From contig CAWKGC010000024.1 of assembly GCA_963849005.1 (NCBI GenBank), positions 284,513 to 348,512 on the forward strand: a stretch of 64,000 nucleotides of DNA, read 5' to 3'. The first letter of the stretch is position 1. Each line of letters opens with the position of its first letter. A program made the position numbers and the translations under genes. Of the stretch, positions 37,098 through 47,089 are shown one piece after another. The DNA is from CAWKGC01 sp963849005. GTDB taxonomy: Bacteria; Pseudomonadota; Gammaproteobacteria; Burkholderiales; Usitatibacteraceae. Under the pieces are notes generated by a model. That model was not told the origin of the DNA. It saw nothing but the letters and a program-made list of their open reading frames with translations, and made no database searches.

Positions 37098-37817
37098 TCA
37101 GTTCATGAACAGGCGCACGTGCGCCTTGACGTGCACGGCAGCCAGGATCTCCGCGAGCGGCGCGAAGCCGGCCATGTCGTCCAGGCCCGCGCCTGCCGCG
37201 GTGGCCCAGGCCGCGTCCACGTCGGAGTTGAGCGCATAGAGCATCTGCTGCGTGTCGACGTGGCTCACGCGCATCAGGCGCAGCGCCGCGCCCAGGACCG
37301 TGGAAGCCACGCCGTACTGGTGGACGACGAAGGCGTCGCGCGCCGACAGCCCGAGCGCGGCGAAATGGACTGCGAGCGCCACCGGATAGCAGCCGGGCGT
37401 GGCTCCGGAAAGGACGCGCTCGCGCCAGTCGAGCATCGGCGCGGAGCCGGTGACGTTCGCGCCGAGTTCCGTGAATTTCCTGCCCATTTTCGTGGACATC
37501 GACCGCGTCTCGCCGGAAAGCTTGCGCGCATGGACGCGCGAGTCGATCGCGAGCAGCTCCGCGACATCCCCCGCGAGCGCCGCGCGGTGCGCGCAGGCGA
37601 TCGCGATGCCGTCGCCGCGGGCGGCCTGCTCCACCGCGGTCCGCGTGAAGTCGAGCAGGGTGGCCGTGTCGGTGACGACGCGCTTCTGGATGGCGGACTC
37701 GAGCCCGCCCGAGAACGAGAAGCCGCCGATCGGGAACATCGAGTCGCCGAACTGCAGCATCCGCGCAAGGTGCGTCGCGGTGACCGGCACCGCGGCACCG
37801 TCGTCGCGGGAGTTCAT
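37098..37817 (-). CDS. ureF: Urease accessory protein UreF
   Basis: UreF gates GTP hydrolysis of UreG in the UreDFG activation complex. The family pattern LLQFGDSMFPIGGFSFSGGLESAI-like MLQFGDSMFPIGGFSFSGG is near residue 20, followed by ARKLSGETRSMSTKMGRKF and CYPVALAVHFAALGLSARDAFVVHQYG. 239 residues. The ATG at 37817 overlaps the ureE stop by four bases. Ends with HVKAHVRLFMN. Confidence 0.96.
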   Translation of the reverse strand: MNSRDDGAAVPVTATHLARMLQFGDSMFPIGGFSFSGGLESAIQKRVVTDTATLLDFTRTAVEQAARGDGIAIACAHRAALAGDVAELLAIDSRVHARKLSGETRSMSTKMGRKFTELGANVTGSAPMLDWRERVLSGATPGCYPVALAVHFAALGLSARDAFVVHQYGVASTVLGAALRLMRVSHVDTQQMLYALNSDVDAAWATAAGAGLDDMAGFAPLAEILAAVHVKAHVRLFMN

Positions 37818-38461
37818 TTCACGGTGTCGGCATGCGGATGGCCGTGCGCGCGGACCGGGGACCTCCCGTGCACATGCCCCGTCTCGGGATCCACCGCGAC
37901 GAAGCGATCGTGCGCGTGCGTATGCAGCGGGCCCTCCGCGCCGCCGAACAACCGGCGCGACTCGTGCGGGGCGAGGTAGGGGACGATTTCTTCGCCCGGG
38001 ACGAATTCATAACGGATGCCCTCGAAGCGATGCGTCTTCATCACCGAGGCCATGACCTTGTGGTCGACGGTGAGCGGCACGAACACGCGCGCCCCCTTCA
38101 CCAGCGCCGGCCAGTGCTGGTTGCCGAGCGCGTGCCCGAGCTCGATGCAGGTGCGCATCGCATATTCGGGATCCGACGCCGCCAGCTGGTCGAGATGGAT
38201 GATCATCACGTCGCGCAGGCTGATGCGGGCCACCACGGCGCACCTGGCCGCGTCGTCCCACAGCAGCACGTCCCCGTCGCGCAGGAAGGCGCCGCGGTCG
38301 AGCGACACGGCGACCTCGCGCCCGCTCGCGGTCTTCTTGCGAAAGCGGTTCTTCTGCGCTTCCCAGTGGTCGAGGGCCAGGGTCTCGACGGTGCCCGCGG
38401 CAAGCCGCGCGGCCCATTCCGGATCGGCGGCATTGCCCAGCACCTTCTCGATGAGCACCAA
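37814..38461 (-). CDS. ureE: Urease accessory metallochaperone UreE
   Basis: UreE is a dimeric nickel chaperone. N-terminal peptide-binding domain (residues 1-75; RGAFLRDGDVLLWDD), then the metal-binding domain with MIIHLDQLAASDPEYAMRTCIELGHALGNQHWPAL, in which the conserved GHALGNQH carries the interface nickel His, and HKVMASVMKTH. The C-terminal tail is His-rich (THAHDRF, GHVHGRS, HGHPHAD), a nickel-storage feature of some UreE proteins. 215 residues is longer than the common 150-160, mainly through this tail and the linker. Directly follows ureC. Confidence 0.95.
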   Translation of the reverse strand: MVLIEKVLGNAADPEWAARLAAGTVETLALDHWEAQKNRFRKKTASGREVAVSLDRGAFLRDGDVLLWDDAARCAVVARISLRDVMIIHLDQLAASDPEYAMRTCIELGHALGNQHWPALVKGARVFVPLTVDHKVMASVMKTHRFEGIRYEFVPGEEIVPYLAPHESRRLFGGAEGPLHTHAHDRFVAVDPETGHVHGRSPVRAHGHPHADTVK

Positions 38462-38473
38462 GTCGCGTCGCCC

Positions 38474-40195
38474 CTAGCTGAAGAAGTACTTCTGGTTGAG
38501 CGAGATCGTCTTCAGCGGCGCGACCGTCGCATGCACGCCGTCGACGGTGACGGCGAAGGTTTCCGGCGAGACCTCGATCTTCGGGGTCCCGGAATTGCGC
38601 ACCATGTCCTTCTTGCCGATCTTGCGCGTGTTCTTCACCGACATCACCTGCCGCTCGAGGCCGAGGCGCCCGGCGATCCCGGAGGCTTCCGCGGCCTGCG
38701 ACACGAAGGTCACGCAGGTGTCGTTGAGCAGCTTGCCCTGCGAGCCGAACATCGGGCGGTAGTAGGTCGGCTGCGGGGTGGGCAGCGACGCGTTCGGGTC
38801 GCCCATCACCGCCCAGTTGACCACGCCGCCCTTGATGACGATCTTCGGCTTGGCGCCGAAGAACGCCGGCTCCCACAGCACCAGGTCGGCGATCTTGCCG
38901 ACCTCGACCGAGCCCAGCACGTGAGAGATGCCGTGCGCGACGGCCGGGTTGATGGTGATCTTGGCGACGTAGCGCAGCACGCGGAAATTGTCGTTGCCCT
39001 TGGCGTCCTCGGGCAGCTTGCCGCGCCCGGTCTTCATCGCGTCGGCCGTCTGGATGCAGCGCAGCCAGCACTCGCCGATGCGACCCATCGCCTGCGAGTC
39101 GCTGGAGAACATCGAGATCACGCCGAGGTCCTGCAGCACGTTCTCGGCCGCGATGGTCTCGGCGCGGATGCGGCTTTCCGTGAACGCCACGTCCGAGGGG
39201 ATGTCCGGGCTCAGGTGGTGGCACACCATGATCATGTCGTAGAGCTCGGCCTGCGAGTTGACGCCGTAGGGGAGCGTCGGATTGGTCGACGACGGCAGCA
39301 CGTTGGGCAGCCCGGACACCTTGATGATGTCGGGCGCGTGGCCGCCGCCCGAGCCTTCGGTGTGGAAGGAGTGGATGGTGCGGCCCTCGAACGCCGCGAT
39401 GGTGTCCTCGACGAAGCCCGATTCATTCAGCGTGTCGGTGTGCATGCACACCTGGACGTCCATTTCGTCCGCCACGGTGAGCGCCGAGCGCAGCACCGCG
39501 GGCGTGGTGCCCCAGTCCTCGTGGCACTTGAAGCCGACCGCGCCGGCCTCGATCTGCTCGACCAGCGCGTCCTTGCCGTGCCCGTGGCCCTTGCCGAGGA
39601 TGCCGACGTTGACCGGCCAGCCCTCGAAGGCGCGCAGCATGTTGCGGATGTTGCCCGGGCCCGGCGTCACGGTGGTGGCGTTCGACCCGTCGGTGGGGCC
39701 GGTGCCGCCGCCGATCAGCGTGGTGGTGCCGTTGGAGAGCGCCGCATGCGCCTGCTGCGGCGAGATGAAATGGATGTGCGTGTCGATGCCGGCCGCGGTG
39801 AGGATGAGGTGGTTGCCCGAGATGGCATCGGTGCCGAGGCCGAGCTCCAGCCCGGGCGTGATGCCGTCCATCGTCTGCGGGTTGCCGGACTTGCCGATCG
39901 CGCAGATGCGGCCGTTCCTGATGCCGACGTCGGCCTTCACCACGCCTTGCACCGCATCGATGATCGTCACGTTGGTGATGACGAGGTCGGGCGGCCCCTT
40001 GGCGTAGGTGAGCCGGTTGTCCATGCCCATGCCTTCGCGCAGGCTCTTGCCGCCGCCGAAGACGATCTCGTCGCCGTACGCGCCGCGCAGGTCGCGCTCG
40101 ACCTCGACGAACAGGCCCGTGTCGCCCAGCCGGATGCGGTCGCCAGTCGTGGGCCCGAACAGGCCTACGTATTCATTGCGGGAAATGGTTGCCAT
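38474..40195 (-). CDS. ureC: Urease alpha subunit UreC
   Basis: The catalytic subunit hydrolysing urea to ammonia and carbamate at a di-nickel site. Visible landmarks: TGDRIRLGDTGLFVEVERD, the nickel-ligand pair IDTHIHFISP, the carbamylated-Lys motif GAVGFKCHEDWGTTP, MHTDTLNESGF, HSFHTEGSGGGHAPD, the mobile-flap MVCHHLSPDIPSDVAFTESRIR and SDSQAMGRIGE. 573 residues, standard, and no break in frame. Follows ureB by 63 bases. Confidence 0.98.
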   Translation of the reverse strand: MATISRNEYVGLFGPTTGDRIRLGDTGLFVEVERDLRGAYGDEIVFGGGKSLREGMGMDNRLTYAKGPPDLVITNVTIIDAVQGVVKADVGIRNGRICAIGKSGNPQTMDGITPGLELGLGTDAISGNHLILTAAGIDTHIHFISPQQAHAALSNGTTTLIGGGTGPTDGSNATTVTPGPGNIRNMLRAFEGWPVNVGILGKGHGHGKDALVEQIEAGAVGFKCHEDWGTTPAVLRSALTVADEMDVQVCMHTDTLNESGFVEDTIAAFEGRTIHSFHTEGSGGGHAPDIIKVSGLPNVLPSSTNPTLPYGVNSQAELYDMIMVCHHLSPDIPSDVAFTESRIRAETIAAENVLQDLGVISMFSSDSQAMGRIGECWLRCIQTADAMKTGRGKLPEDAKGNDNFRVLRYVAKITINPAVAHGISHVLGSVEVGKIADLVLWEPAFFGAKPKIVIKGGVVNWAVMGDPNASLPTPQPTYYRPMFGSQGKLLNDTCVTFVSQAAEASGIAGRLGLERQVMSVKNTRKIGKKDMVRNSGTPKIEVSPETFAVTVDGVHATVAPLKTISLNQKYFFS

Positions 40196-40258
40196 GTCTT
40201 GGGTCCTGGAAGAATGGTTGGCGATGCGGCACTGCGGCGCCCGGCCGGCGCGCCGGTG

Positions 40259-40699
40259 TCAGGGCTTCGAGCGGAAACCGCGCTTCGCCGCGAGCGCCAC
40301 TGCCTTGGCTTTCGCGGCATCGCCTTCCTTGCCCGAGGTGGGCCCGTCCACCAGGTTGTTGAACCCGTAGGCCGCGCGCTTGCCGCCATAGGGCACGAGC
40401 TTCACCTCGCGCTCGTCGCCGGGCTCGAAACGCAGCGCCGTGGAAGCGGGGATGTTGAGGTGCTGGCCGAATGCCGCGGCGCGGTCGAATTCCAGCGCGG
40501 GATTGGTCTCGAAGAAATGGAAGTGCGAGCCGACCTGGATGGGGCGGTCGCCGGTGTTGCGCACCGCGAGCGTCGTCACCGCCAGCTTCTCGTGGAAGGA
40601 GATCGGCGCGGCGTGGCACACGTAAGCTCCCACCGCGACTTTCTTCGTCGCCGGATCGACGTCCGGGGCGATAACCGGTCCTGCCTTGACTGCGGCCAT
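40259..40699 (-). CDS. ureB: Urease beta subunit UreB
   Basis: Structural subunit of the UreABC trimer. The core LAVTTLAVRNTGDRPIQVGSHFHFFETNPALEFDRAAAFG and LRFEPGDEREVKLVPYGGKRAAYGFNNLVDGP are diagnostic. At 146 residues it is longer than the common ~105 because of N-terminal (VIAPDVDPATKKVAVGAYVCH) and C-terminal (EGDAAKAKAVALAAKRG) extensions, as in a group of betaproteobacterial urease beta chains. Between ureA and ureC. Confidence 0.96.
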   Translation of the reverse strand: MAAVKAGPVIAPDVDPATKKVAVGAYVCHAAPISFHEKLAVTTLAVRNTGDRPIQVGSHFHFFETNPALEFDRAAAFGQHLNIPASTALRFEPGDEREVKLVPYGGKRAAYGFNNLVDGPTSGKEGDAAKAKAVALAAKRGFRSKP

Positions 40700-40724
40700 A
40701 GGAATGCTCCCTGGATTTCCTGCG

Positions 40725-41027
40725 TTACTGGATGGGCGAGTGGACGGTCACGAGGCGGCTGCCGTCGGTGAACACCGCCTCGACCTGCACGATCGGGATC
40801 AGGTCGGCGACCCCGTCCATCACGTCGTCCTTGGTGAGCGCGGCGCGCGCATCCTTGGTGACTTCCTCGATGGTCTTGCCGGCGCGCGCGCCTTCAAGCG
40901 CCCGCGCCGAGATGATCGCGACGGCCTCCGGATAGTTGAGCTTGATGCCGCCCGCTTTTCGCTTGAGCGCGACCTCCGCCATCATGTGGATCACGAGCTT
41001 GTCGAATTCGCGTGGCGTCAATTGCAT
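40725..41027 (-). CDS. ureA: Urease gamma subunit UreA
   Basis: First gene of the urease operon. MQLTPREFDKLVIHMMAEVALKRKAGGIKLNYPEAVAIISARALEGARAGKTIEEV and VMDGVADLIPIVQVEAVFTDGSRLVTVHSPI match UreA end to end. 100 residues, the normal length. The promoter must lie in the 150 bases shared with the divergent RND adaptor gene; no clear NtrC/sigma-54 site is visible there. Confidence 0.97.
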   Translation of the reverse strand: MQLTPREFDKLVIHMMAEVALKRKAGGIKLNYPEAVAIISARALEGARAGKTIEEVTKDARAALTKDDVMDGVADLIPIVQVEAVFTDGSRLVTVHSPIQ

Positions 41028-41177
41028 CGCAGTCTCTCCCCCGGGGTCTCTCGGTTCATGCTAGTTCACAATCATGGCAAGCGCAAGACAGCGGCCACGC
41101 GTGCCCTTCCTGTCCGATCATTGCGCCATCCCGCCAACTGCGACAGAATGCACGGTCATTTCTTCAGGGGGCAATTC

Positions 41178-42290
41178 GTGTCAACCAATCCCGCATCGTC
41201 GCGAATCGGCGATTCGCGCCGTGCTGCTGCGCTGGTCGCAATCGTGGCCCTGGCGTCGCTTTCCGCATGCAAGCGCGGGGAGGAGACGATCGCGCCCGAG
41301 GTCCGCCCGGTGCGTGTGCTCACCATCGCGAAAGGCGCGACCGGCGACGTGGTCACCCTGACGGGAACCGTGCAGGCGCAATCCGAGATCAACCTTTCTT
41401 TCCGCATCGACGGCCGGTTGCTCGAGCGCAACGCAAGTGTCGGCGATGTCTTGCGTCCGGGCCAACTGGTCGCGCGGCTCGATTCGCAGAACGAGGAGAG
41501 CAGCCTCGCGGCGGCGCGCGCGCAACTCGCCGCGGCGCAGGCGCAATTGGGCGAGGCGCGCAACAATTTCGTGCGGATGCGGGACCTCGTGGCCGAGAGG
41601 GCGGTGTCGCGCGCGATGTTCGACCAGGCCGAGACCCTGCAGAAGACCGCGGAGTCGCAGGTCCTGTCGGTACAGTCGCAGGTCACGCTCGCCGAGAACC
41701 GCCTGGGCTACACGCGCCTCGTTTCCGACGTCGCCGGCGTGGTGACGGCCCAGGGCGCGGAGAACGGCGAAGTGGTCGGCGCCGGGCGAATGATCGTCCA
41801 GGTGGCGCGGGACGGCGGACGCGACGCGGTGTTCGACGTGCCGGCGCAAGTGAAGGACAGCGCGGCGATGGGCGCGGAATTCTTCGTCACGCTGACCGCC
41901 GACGCCAAGGTCGCCGCCACGGGGAACGTGCGCGAGATCTCGCCGCGCGCCGACCCGGTGACCGGGACGTTCAGGATCCGCGTGCGCCTGAACAATCCGC
42001 CCGCGGCGCTGCGGCTCGGCAATACGGTGACGGGCCGCATGAAGCTGGCCGTCTCCGCGGGCATCGAAATTCCGCCCTCGGCGGTGGTGCGTTCCGATGG
42101 GCAGGCGGCGGTATGGGTCGTCGATACCAAAACTGGCGCAGTCGCGGCCCGCACCATCCAGATCCGCTCCTCCGATCCCGTCAGGGTCGAGGTCGCCTCC
42201 GGGCTCAACCCGGGTGACGTCATCGTCACGGCGGGCGTCCAGGCGCTGCGTCCCGGGCAGAAGGTCCGTCCGCTCGAGAACCGGCAGTGA
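41178..42290 (+). CDS. RND efflux periplasmic adaptor lipoprotein
   Basis: 370 residues. Start is GTG 41178, chosen because CAGGGGGC lies upstream and it places the lipobox LSAC correctly after AAALVAIVALAS. Lipoyl segments VTLTGTVQAQSEINLSFRIDGRLLERNASVGDVLRPGQLVARLD and LVSDVAGVVTAQGAENGEVV flank a coiled-coil hairpin; the barrel and membrane-proximal parts follow (IPPSAVVRSDGQAAVWVVD, GLNPGDVIVTAGVQALRPGQKV). The stop overlaps the start of the pump gene. First gene of a run of ten or more tightly spaced genes to about 55 kb. Confidence 0.94.
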   Translation: MSTNPASSRIGDSRRAAALVAIVALASLSACKRGEETIAPEVRPVRVLTIAKGATGDVVTLTGTVQAQSEINLSFRIDGRLLERNASVGDVLRPGQLVARLDSQNEESSLAAARAQLAAAQAQLGEARNNFVRMRDLVAERAVSRAMFDQAETLQKTAESQVLSVQSQVTLAENRLGYTRLVSDVAGVVTAQGAENGEVVGAGRMIVQVARDGGRDAVFDVPAQVKDSAAMGAEFFVTLTADAKVAATGNVREISPRADPVTGTFRIRVRLNNPPAALRLGNTVTGRMKLAVSAGIEIPPSAVVRSDGQAAVWVVDTKTGAVAARTIQIRSSDPVRVEVASGLNPGDVIVTAGVQALRPGQKVRPLENRQ

Positions 42291-45200
42291 TCGGGCCGAA
42301 CCTCTCGGAATGGGCGCTCAAGCGCCGCTCGCTGATCGTCTTCATGATGATCGTGGCGGTGGCCGCCGGCACGATCTCTTTCCTGCGCCTGGGGCGCGGC
42401 GAGGACCCGGCGATCACCATCCGGACCATGATCGTCGCCGCCGCCTGGCCGGGCGCCACCGCCGACGAAACGCTCAAGCAGGTCACCGAGCGGCTCGAGC
42501 GGACCTTGCAGGAAACGCGCCACCTGGACCGGGTGCGCAGCTACACGACGGCCGGGCAAACGACGATCTTCGTCGACCTCAAGCAGTCCGCGCCGCCGTC
42601 GGACATCGCGGACGTCTGGTACCAGGTGCGCAAGAACGTAGGCGATATCCGGGGCACGCTGCCGCAGGGCGTGGTCGGCCCGTTCTTCAACGACGACTTC
42701 GGCGACACCTTCGGCATCATCTACGCGTTCACCGCCGACGGCTTCACGTTCCGCGAGCTGCGCGACCATGTCGAGGGCGCCCGTTCCCGCCTGCTCCAGG
42801 TGAAGGACGTGTCGAAGATCGAGGTGCTCGGCGCGCAGGACGAGCAGATCTTCATCGAGTTCAGCACCGAGAAACTGGCCGGGCTGCGGCTCGACTACGC
42901 GAACATCGTCGCGACGCTGCAGGCCCAGAACCTGATCCGTCCCGCGGGGGTGATCCAGACGAAGGACGAAAGGGTCTTCCTGCGCGTGACCGGCGCCTTC
43001 GACTCCGAGAAGGACATCGAGGCGGTCAACTTCGTGCTGGGCGAGCGCATCTTCCGGCTGGGCGACATCGCGACGGTGCGCCGCGGGTCGGTCGATCCGC
43101 CGCAGCCGATGTTCCGCGTCAACGGCAAGCCCGCCATCGGGCTGGCGATCGCGATGCGCGACGCCGGCGACATCCTGGCGCTCGGCGCCAACGTCCGCAG
43201 GGAAATGGCCGACATCAAGGCCAACCTGCCGATCGGCATCGAGCCGGTGATGGTCGCGGACCAGTCGGTCTCGGTCGACGTCGCCATCAGCGAATTCATG
43301 ACCTCGCTGTGGCAGGCGATCCTGATCATCCTCGTCTGCAGCTTCCTTAGCCTCGGCGTGCGCCCGGGCGCGGTGGTGGCGCTGGCCATTCCGCTGACGC
43401 TGGCGATCGTTTTCGCCATCATGGACATCACCCACATCGACCTGCACCGCATATCGCTCGGCGCGCTGATCATCGCGCTGACACTCCTGGTGGACGACGC
43501 GATGACCACCGTCGACGCGATGATCCGCAGGCTGGGGGCCGGCGACACCAAGGACGAGGCGGCGACATTCGCCTACCGCACGCTCGCCGCGCCCATGCTC
43601 ATCGGCACGCTGGTGACGATCTCGAGCTTCGTCCCGATCGGCTTCGCGAAGAGCTCCGCCGGCGAATACACCTTCTCGATCTTCTCGGTCGTCGCCATCT
43701 CGCTCATCGTGTCGTGGCTGGTCGCGGTCATCTTTGCGCCGCTCGTCGGCAAGGCCCTCCTGAAGGCGCCCAAGGCGGACGCGGTGGAAAAGCCGGGCAA
43801 GCTGCTGCAAGGCTACAGCGCGTTCCTGCGCGGCGCGATCCGCGCGAAGTGGCTGACGATCGCGGTGACGATCGCGATGTTCGTCGCGGCGATCTTCCTG
43901 CTGCGCTTCGTGCCGCAGCAGTTCTTCCCGGCCTCCGACCGGCCCGAGCTGACCGTCGACCTGACGCTGCGGCAGAACGCCTCGATCCAGGCGACCGAGA
44001 CGCAGGCCAAGCGCCTGGAAGCGCTGCTCAAGGACGACCCGGACATCGACCACTACAGCGCCTACGTCGGCCGCGGCGCGATCCGCTTCATCCTCACGCT
44101 CAACGTCCAGCTCGCGAACCCGTTCTTCGCGCAATTCGTGATCGTCGCCAGGGACCTGGCCGGCGCGCGAGCGGCTGCAGAAGAAGCTCGAGGCCATGCT
44201 CGCGGAGAAGTTCCCCGACGTCGTCGCCCGGGTGTCTCCGCTCGAACTCGGGCCGCCGGTAGGCTGGCCGCTGCAATACCGCGTCACCGGCCCGGACAAG
44301 GACGAAGTGCGGAAGCTCTCGCAGCAGTTCGCGCAATTGCTCGGCTCCGACCCGCGCGTTCGCCACGTCCATTTCGACTGGATGGAACCGGCGCGCCAGG
44401 TGCGCATCCACGTCGACCAGGACGAAGCGCGGCGGCTGGGTGTCAGTTCGCGCTCGCTTGCGGCCGTGCTCAGCGCCTCCGTCACCGGTTCGCCCGTGAC
44501 GCAGGTGCGCGACGACATCTACCTCGTCAACGTGATCGCCCGCGCAACCGGGGACCAGCGGGCCTCGTTCGAGACGCTGAGTTCCCTCCAGGTGCCCACG
44601 CCGGGCGGACGCACGGTGCCGTTGCGGCAGTTCGCGACCTTCACCGAGGAGCAGGAGTTTCCGCTGGTCTGGCGCCGCGACCGCGTGCCCACGCTCACGG
44701 TGCGCGCGGACGTCGTCCACGGCGTGCTGCCGGACGAGGTGGTCGGCGCGCTGGCGCCCGGGGTCGCGGAGTTCGCCGCGAAGCTGCCGCGGCCCTACAA
44801 GATCGCGACCGGCGGAATGTACGAGGAAAGCTCCGCATCGAGCGCCTCGGTGTTCGCCGTGGTGCCGATCATGATCCTGCTGATGCTCGCTGCCATGATG
44901 CTGATGCTCGTCTCCTTCCGCCGGCTGGCGATGGTGGTGGCGCTGCTGCCCCTCGGGCTGGTCGGCGTCGTGGTGACGCTGCTCGTGTTCAACCGGCCCC
45001 TCGGCTTCGTTGCCATCCTGGGTATCCTTGCGCTGATCGGCATGATCGCCAAGAACGCGGTGATCCTGATTGTTTCCATCGAAGAGGAACGCGCCGCAGG
45101 CAAGAGCGTCGCGGACGCCGTGATGGCCGCGGCCACGTCGCGCCTGCGGCCGATGATCCTCACCGCGATCTCGACCGTGCTGGGATTGATCCCGATCGCG

Positions 45201-45353
45201 CCCACCGTGTTCTGGGGCCCGATGGCGTTCGCGATCATGGGCGGGCTGCTGGTGGCGACACTGCTCACGCTGATCCTGCTGCCGGTGTTGTACCTGATCG
45301 TCTTCGGCAACGAGAAGGCGCCCCCTGTCGAGCCCGCGGCAGGGCCGGCGTGA
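42287..45353 (+). CDS. RND efflux permease, one frameshift
   Basis: About 1,022 residues, starting at GTG 42287 inside the adaptor stop (GTGA). Repeat 1 has LSEWALKRRSLIVFMMIVAVAAG and the relay block LGALIIALTLLVDDAMTTVDAMIRRLG with Asp-Asp; repeat 2 has LGILALIGMIAKNAVILIVSIEEER. The pattern RGEDPAITIRTMIVAAAWPGA is typical of the smaller-substrate group often annotated as multidrug or acriflavin pumps. A break near 44165 (the GGCGCGCGAGCGG tract) changes the frame in the periplasmic loop of the second half. Its outer-membrane partner is probably the NodT-type gene at 50 kb. Confidence 0.95.
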
Positions 45354-45374
45354 ACCGCGGGGAGTGACCTGGCG

Positions 45375-45995
45375 ATGGCGGAGCCCGCGCGCGCTGCAAG
45401 CACACAGGCGACCGATGCCGCGGGCGGGCGGCGCGCGGTGCTCGAGTTGCATGTCGCGGAGATGCGCCAGCTCTTCAATGCGATGGACCCGGCGCCGTTC
45501 CGGGAGCGCGACATCGACCCCAATGCCGAGGCCTATATCGTCGACTGGGGACGCGAGGTCCCCGCCGGCCAGCCGCTCGGCCTCGTCGTGCACCTCGGCC
45601 GCGAGTCCGCGACTTCGGAAAATACCGGGATGTTGCGCGACGCCTTGCACGCCTACTTCCTCGATCGCGCGCAAGCGACCCGGCGCAAACTGCGGCAACT
45701 GTTTCGCGTCGGGCGCGTGAGCCTGCTGATCGGACTGGCCTTCCTCGGCGCCGCGATCATGCTCGGCGAACTGGTCGCCGGACTTGTCGGCAAGGGCAGT
45801 TATGGCTACATCATCAAGGAAACCTTCGTGATCGGCGGCTGGGTCGCGCTCTGGCGGCCGCTCGAGATCTTCCTCTATGACTGGTGGCCGATCCGGGCGG
45901 AGGCGAGGCTGCTCGACCGCCTGGGCGTGATGGAGGTGCGCGTGCTCGGCAGTCAAGCGGCGGCGCCGGGCGCGGCGGAGCTTCGACCATCATGA
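45375..45995 (+). CDS. Conserved hypothetical membrane protein
   Basis: 206 residues. A polar N-terminal part (AVLELHVAEMRQLFNAMDPAPFRERDIDPNAEAYIVDWGREVP) is followed by a basic amphipathic stretch (RAQATRRKLRQLFRVGR) and two membrane helices (SLLIGLAFLGAAIMLGELVAGL and FVIGGWVALWRPLEIFLYDWW). The pattern RERDIDxxAExYI is conserved in a family of unknown function. It sits between the RND pump and the Mrp operon, 21 bases after the pump and overlapping mrpE by four bases, so it is in the same transcription unit. Confidence 0.75.
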   Translation: MAEPARAASTQATDAAGGRRAVLELHVAEMRQLFNAMDPAPFRERDIDPNAEAYIVDWGREVPAGQPLGLVVHLGRESATSENTGMLRDALHAYFLDRAQATRRKLRQLFRVGRVSLLIGLAFLGAAIMLGELVAGLVGKGSYGYIIKETFVIGGWVALWRPLEIFLYDWWPIRAEARLLDRLGVMEVRVLGSQAAAPGAAELRPS

Positions 45996-46519
45996 GTGCG
46001 CCGGCCCCGGTCAAGCCCGACCCCAGGCTCCACTCGCCGCGCACCGCCGGGCTGGCCCGCGGTGCGCTGTTTTTCCTGCTCTGGATGGTGCTGATGCAAA
46101 GCGCCAAGCCGGCCGACCTCGCAGTCGGCGTGTTTGCGACAGTGTGCGCAACCTGGGCCAGCATGCGCCTGCTGCCGCCGACGACGGGTTGCCTGAATTT
46201 CCGCGCGCTGCTTGCCTTGCTGCCGCATTTCACCTGGGAGTCGGTAGTGGCAGGGGTCGACGTCGCCCGCCGGGTGTTCGATCCGCGCCTGCCGTTGCGC
46301 ACCGGCTTCGTTGTGTGCCCGCTGGGCTTTCCGCCGGGCCTCGCCCGCAACACCTTCGCCACGATCACCAGCCTCATGCCCGGGGCCGTGCCGTGCGATG
46401 AGGAAAACGGCGTGCTCGTCTATCACTGCCTCGACACCGGGCAGGCGGTGGTCGAACAACTGTGGAAGGAAGAGCACCTGTTCTCCCGCGCGATCATTGC
46501 CGGGCGGCGCCATGGCTGA
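45992..46519 (+). CDS. mrpE: Mrp-type Na+/H+ antiporter subunit E
   Basis: 175 residues with N-terminal membrane helices (GALFFLLWMVLMQS, ADLAVGVFATVCATWASMRLL) and the MrpE/PhaE cytosolic motif PLGFPPGLARNTFATITSLMPGAVPCDEENGVLVYHCLD. MrpE assembles with the other Mrp subunits into a cation/proton antiporter. ATGA overlap with the upstream gene and overlap with mrpF indicate one operon. Confidence 0.9.
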   Translation: MSAPAPVKPDPRLHSPRTAGLARGALFFLLWMVLMQSAKPADLAVGVFATVCATWASMRLLPPTTGCLNFRALLALLPHFTWESVVAGVDVARRVFDPRLPLRTGFVVCPLGFPPGLARNTFATITSLMPGAVPCDEENGVLVYHCLDTGQAVVEQLWKEEHLFSRAIIAGRRHG

Positions 46520-46799
46520 GTTTCTCTTCGCCGCTTCGGTCTTCGTGCTGGCGATGGTCGCGCTGGGGCTGGCCCGCATCCTGCACGGGCCCGACGACGC
46601 CGACCGCATGATGGCCGCGCAATTGCTCGGCACCGGCGGCATCGCGGCCTTGCTGCTGCTTGGCGCGGCGACCGGCGAGGCGGCGATCGTCGACGTCGCG
46701 CTCACGCTTTCGCTGCTGGCGGCCTTTGCGTCGATCGCGTTCGCCAAGGCCGCGGACTCGCCGGAGCGGGACGAAGCCGCAGGCGAGGATCGCGGATGA
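46512..46799 (+). CDS. mrpF: Mrp-type antiporter subunit F
   Basis: 95 residues with three membrane helices: FLFAASVFVLAMVALGLARILHGPDDADRMMAAQLLGTGGIAALLLLG, containing the MrpF-typical RxxxGPxxxDRMxA motif, and VDVALTLSLLAAFASIAFA. Its ATG overlaps the mrpE stop. Acidic C-terminal tail. Confidence 0.9.
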   Translation: MAEFLFAASVFVLAMVALGLARILHGPDDADRMMAAQLLGTGGIAALLLLGAATGEAAIVDVALTLSLLAAFASIAFAKAADSPERDEAAGEDRG

Positions 46800-47089
46800 A
46801 CCTCGCCCTCGACATCTTCACCGTCGTTGCCGTCACCGCGGGCGCGGTCTTCTTCCTTGCCGGCACGCTGGGGCTGTTGCGCTTTCCCGATTCGCTCACG
46901 CGCCTGCACGCGTTGACCAAGGCCGACAACCTCGGCCTGGGGCTCGTCATCCTCGGCCTGCTTCCGAGGATCGACGGCCTGCTCACGGGATTCAAGCTTG
47001 CCTTCGTCTGGCTGCTCGTCCTGCTTTCCGGGGCGGTGGCCTCGCAACTCATCGCGCGCGCGCTGCGCAACCGCGCAAGGCGCCCATGA
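46796..47089 (+). CDS. mrpG: Mrp-type antiporter subunit G
   Basis: 97 residues. AVFFLAGTLGLLRFPDSLTRLHALTKADNLGLGLVILGL carries the MrpG signature (GLLRFPDxxTRLHAxxKADNLG). Overlaps neighbours on both sides by four bases. Confidence 0.93.
   Translation: MNLALDIFTVVAVTAGAVFFLAGTLGLLRFPDSLTRLHALTKADNLGLGLVILGLLPRIDGLLTGFKLAFVWLLVLLSGAVASQLIARALRNRARRP

Noticed and set aside
37832..40771. A 979-residue open frame antisense to the urease genes
   Set aside because: Its product is Arg/His/Asp-rich with no domain, and ureC and its neighbours read perfectly on the other strand. It is a shadow of GC-rich codon bias.
41708..44518. A 936-residue open frame antisense to the second RND pump
   Set aside because: No domain, biased composition, and the pump on the opposite strand is unambiguous.
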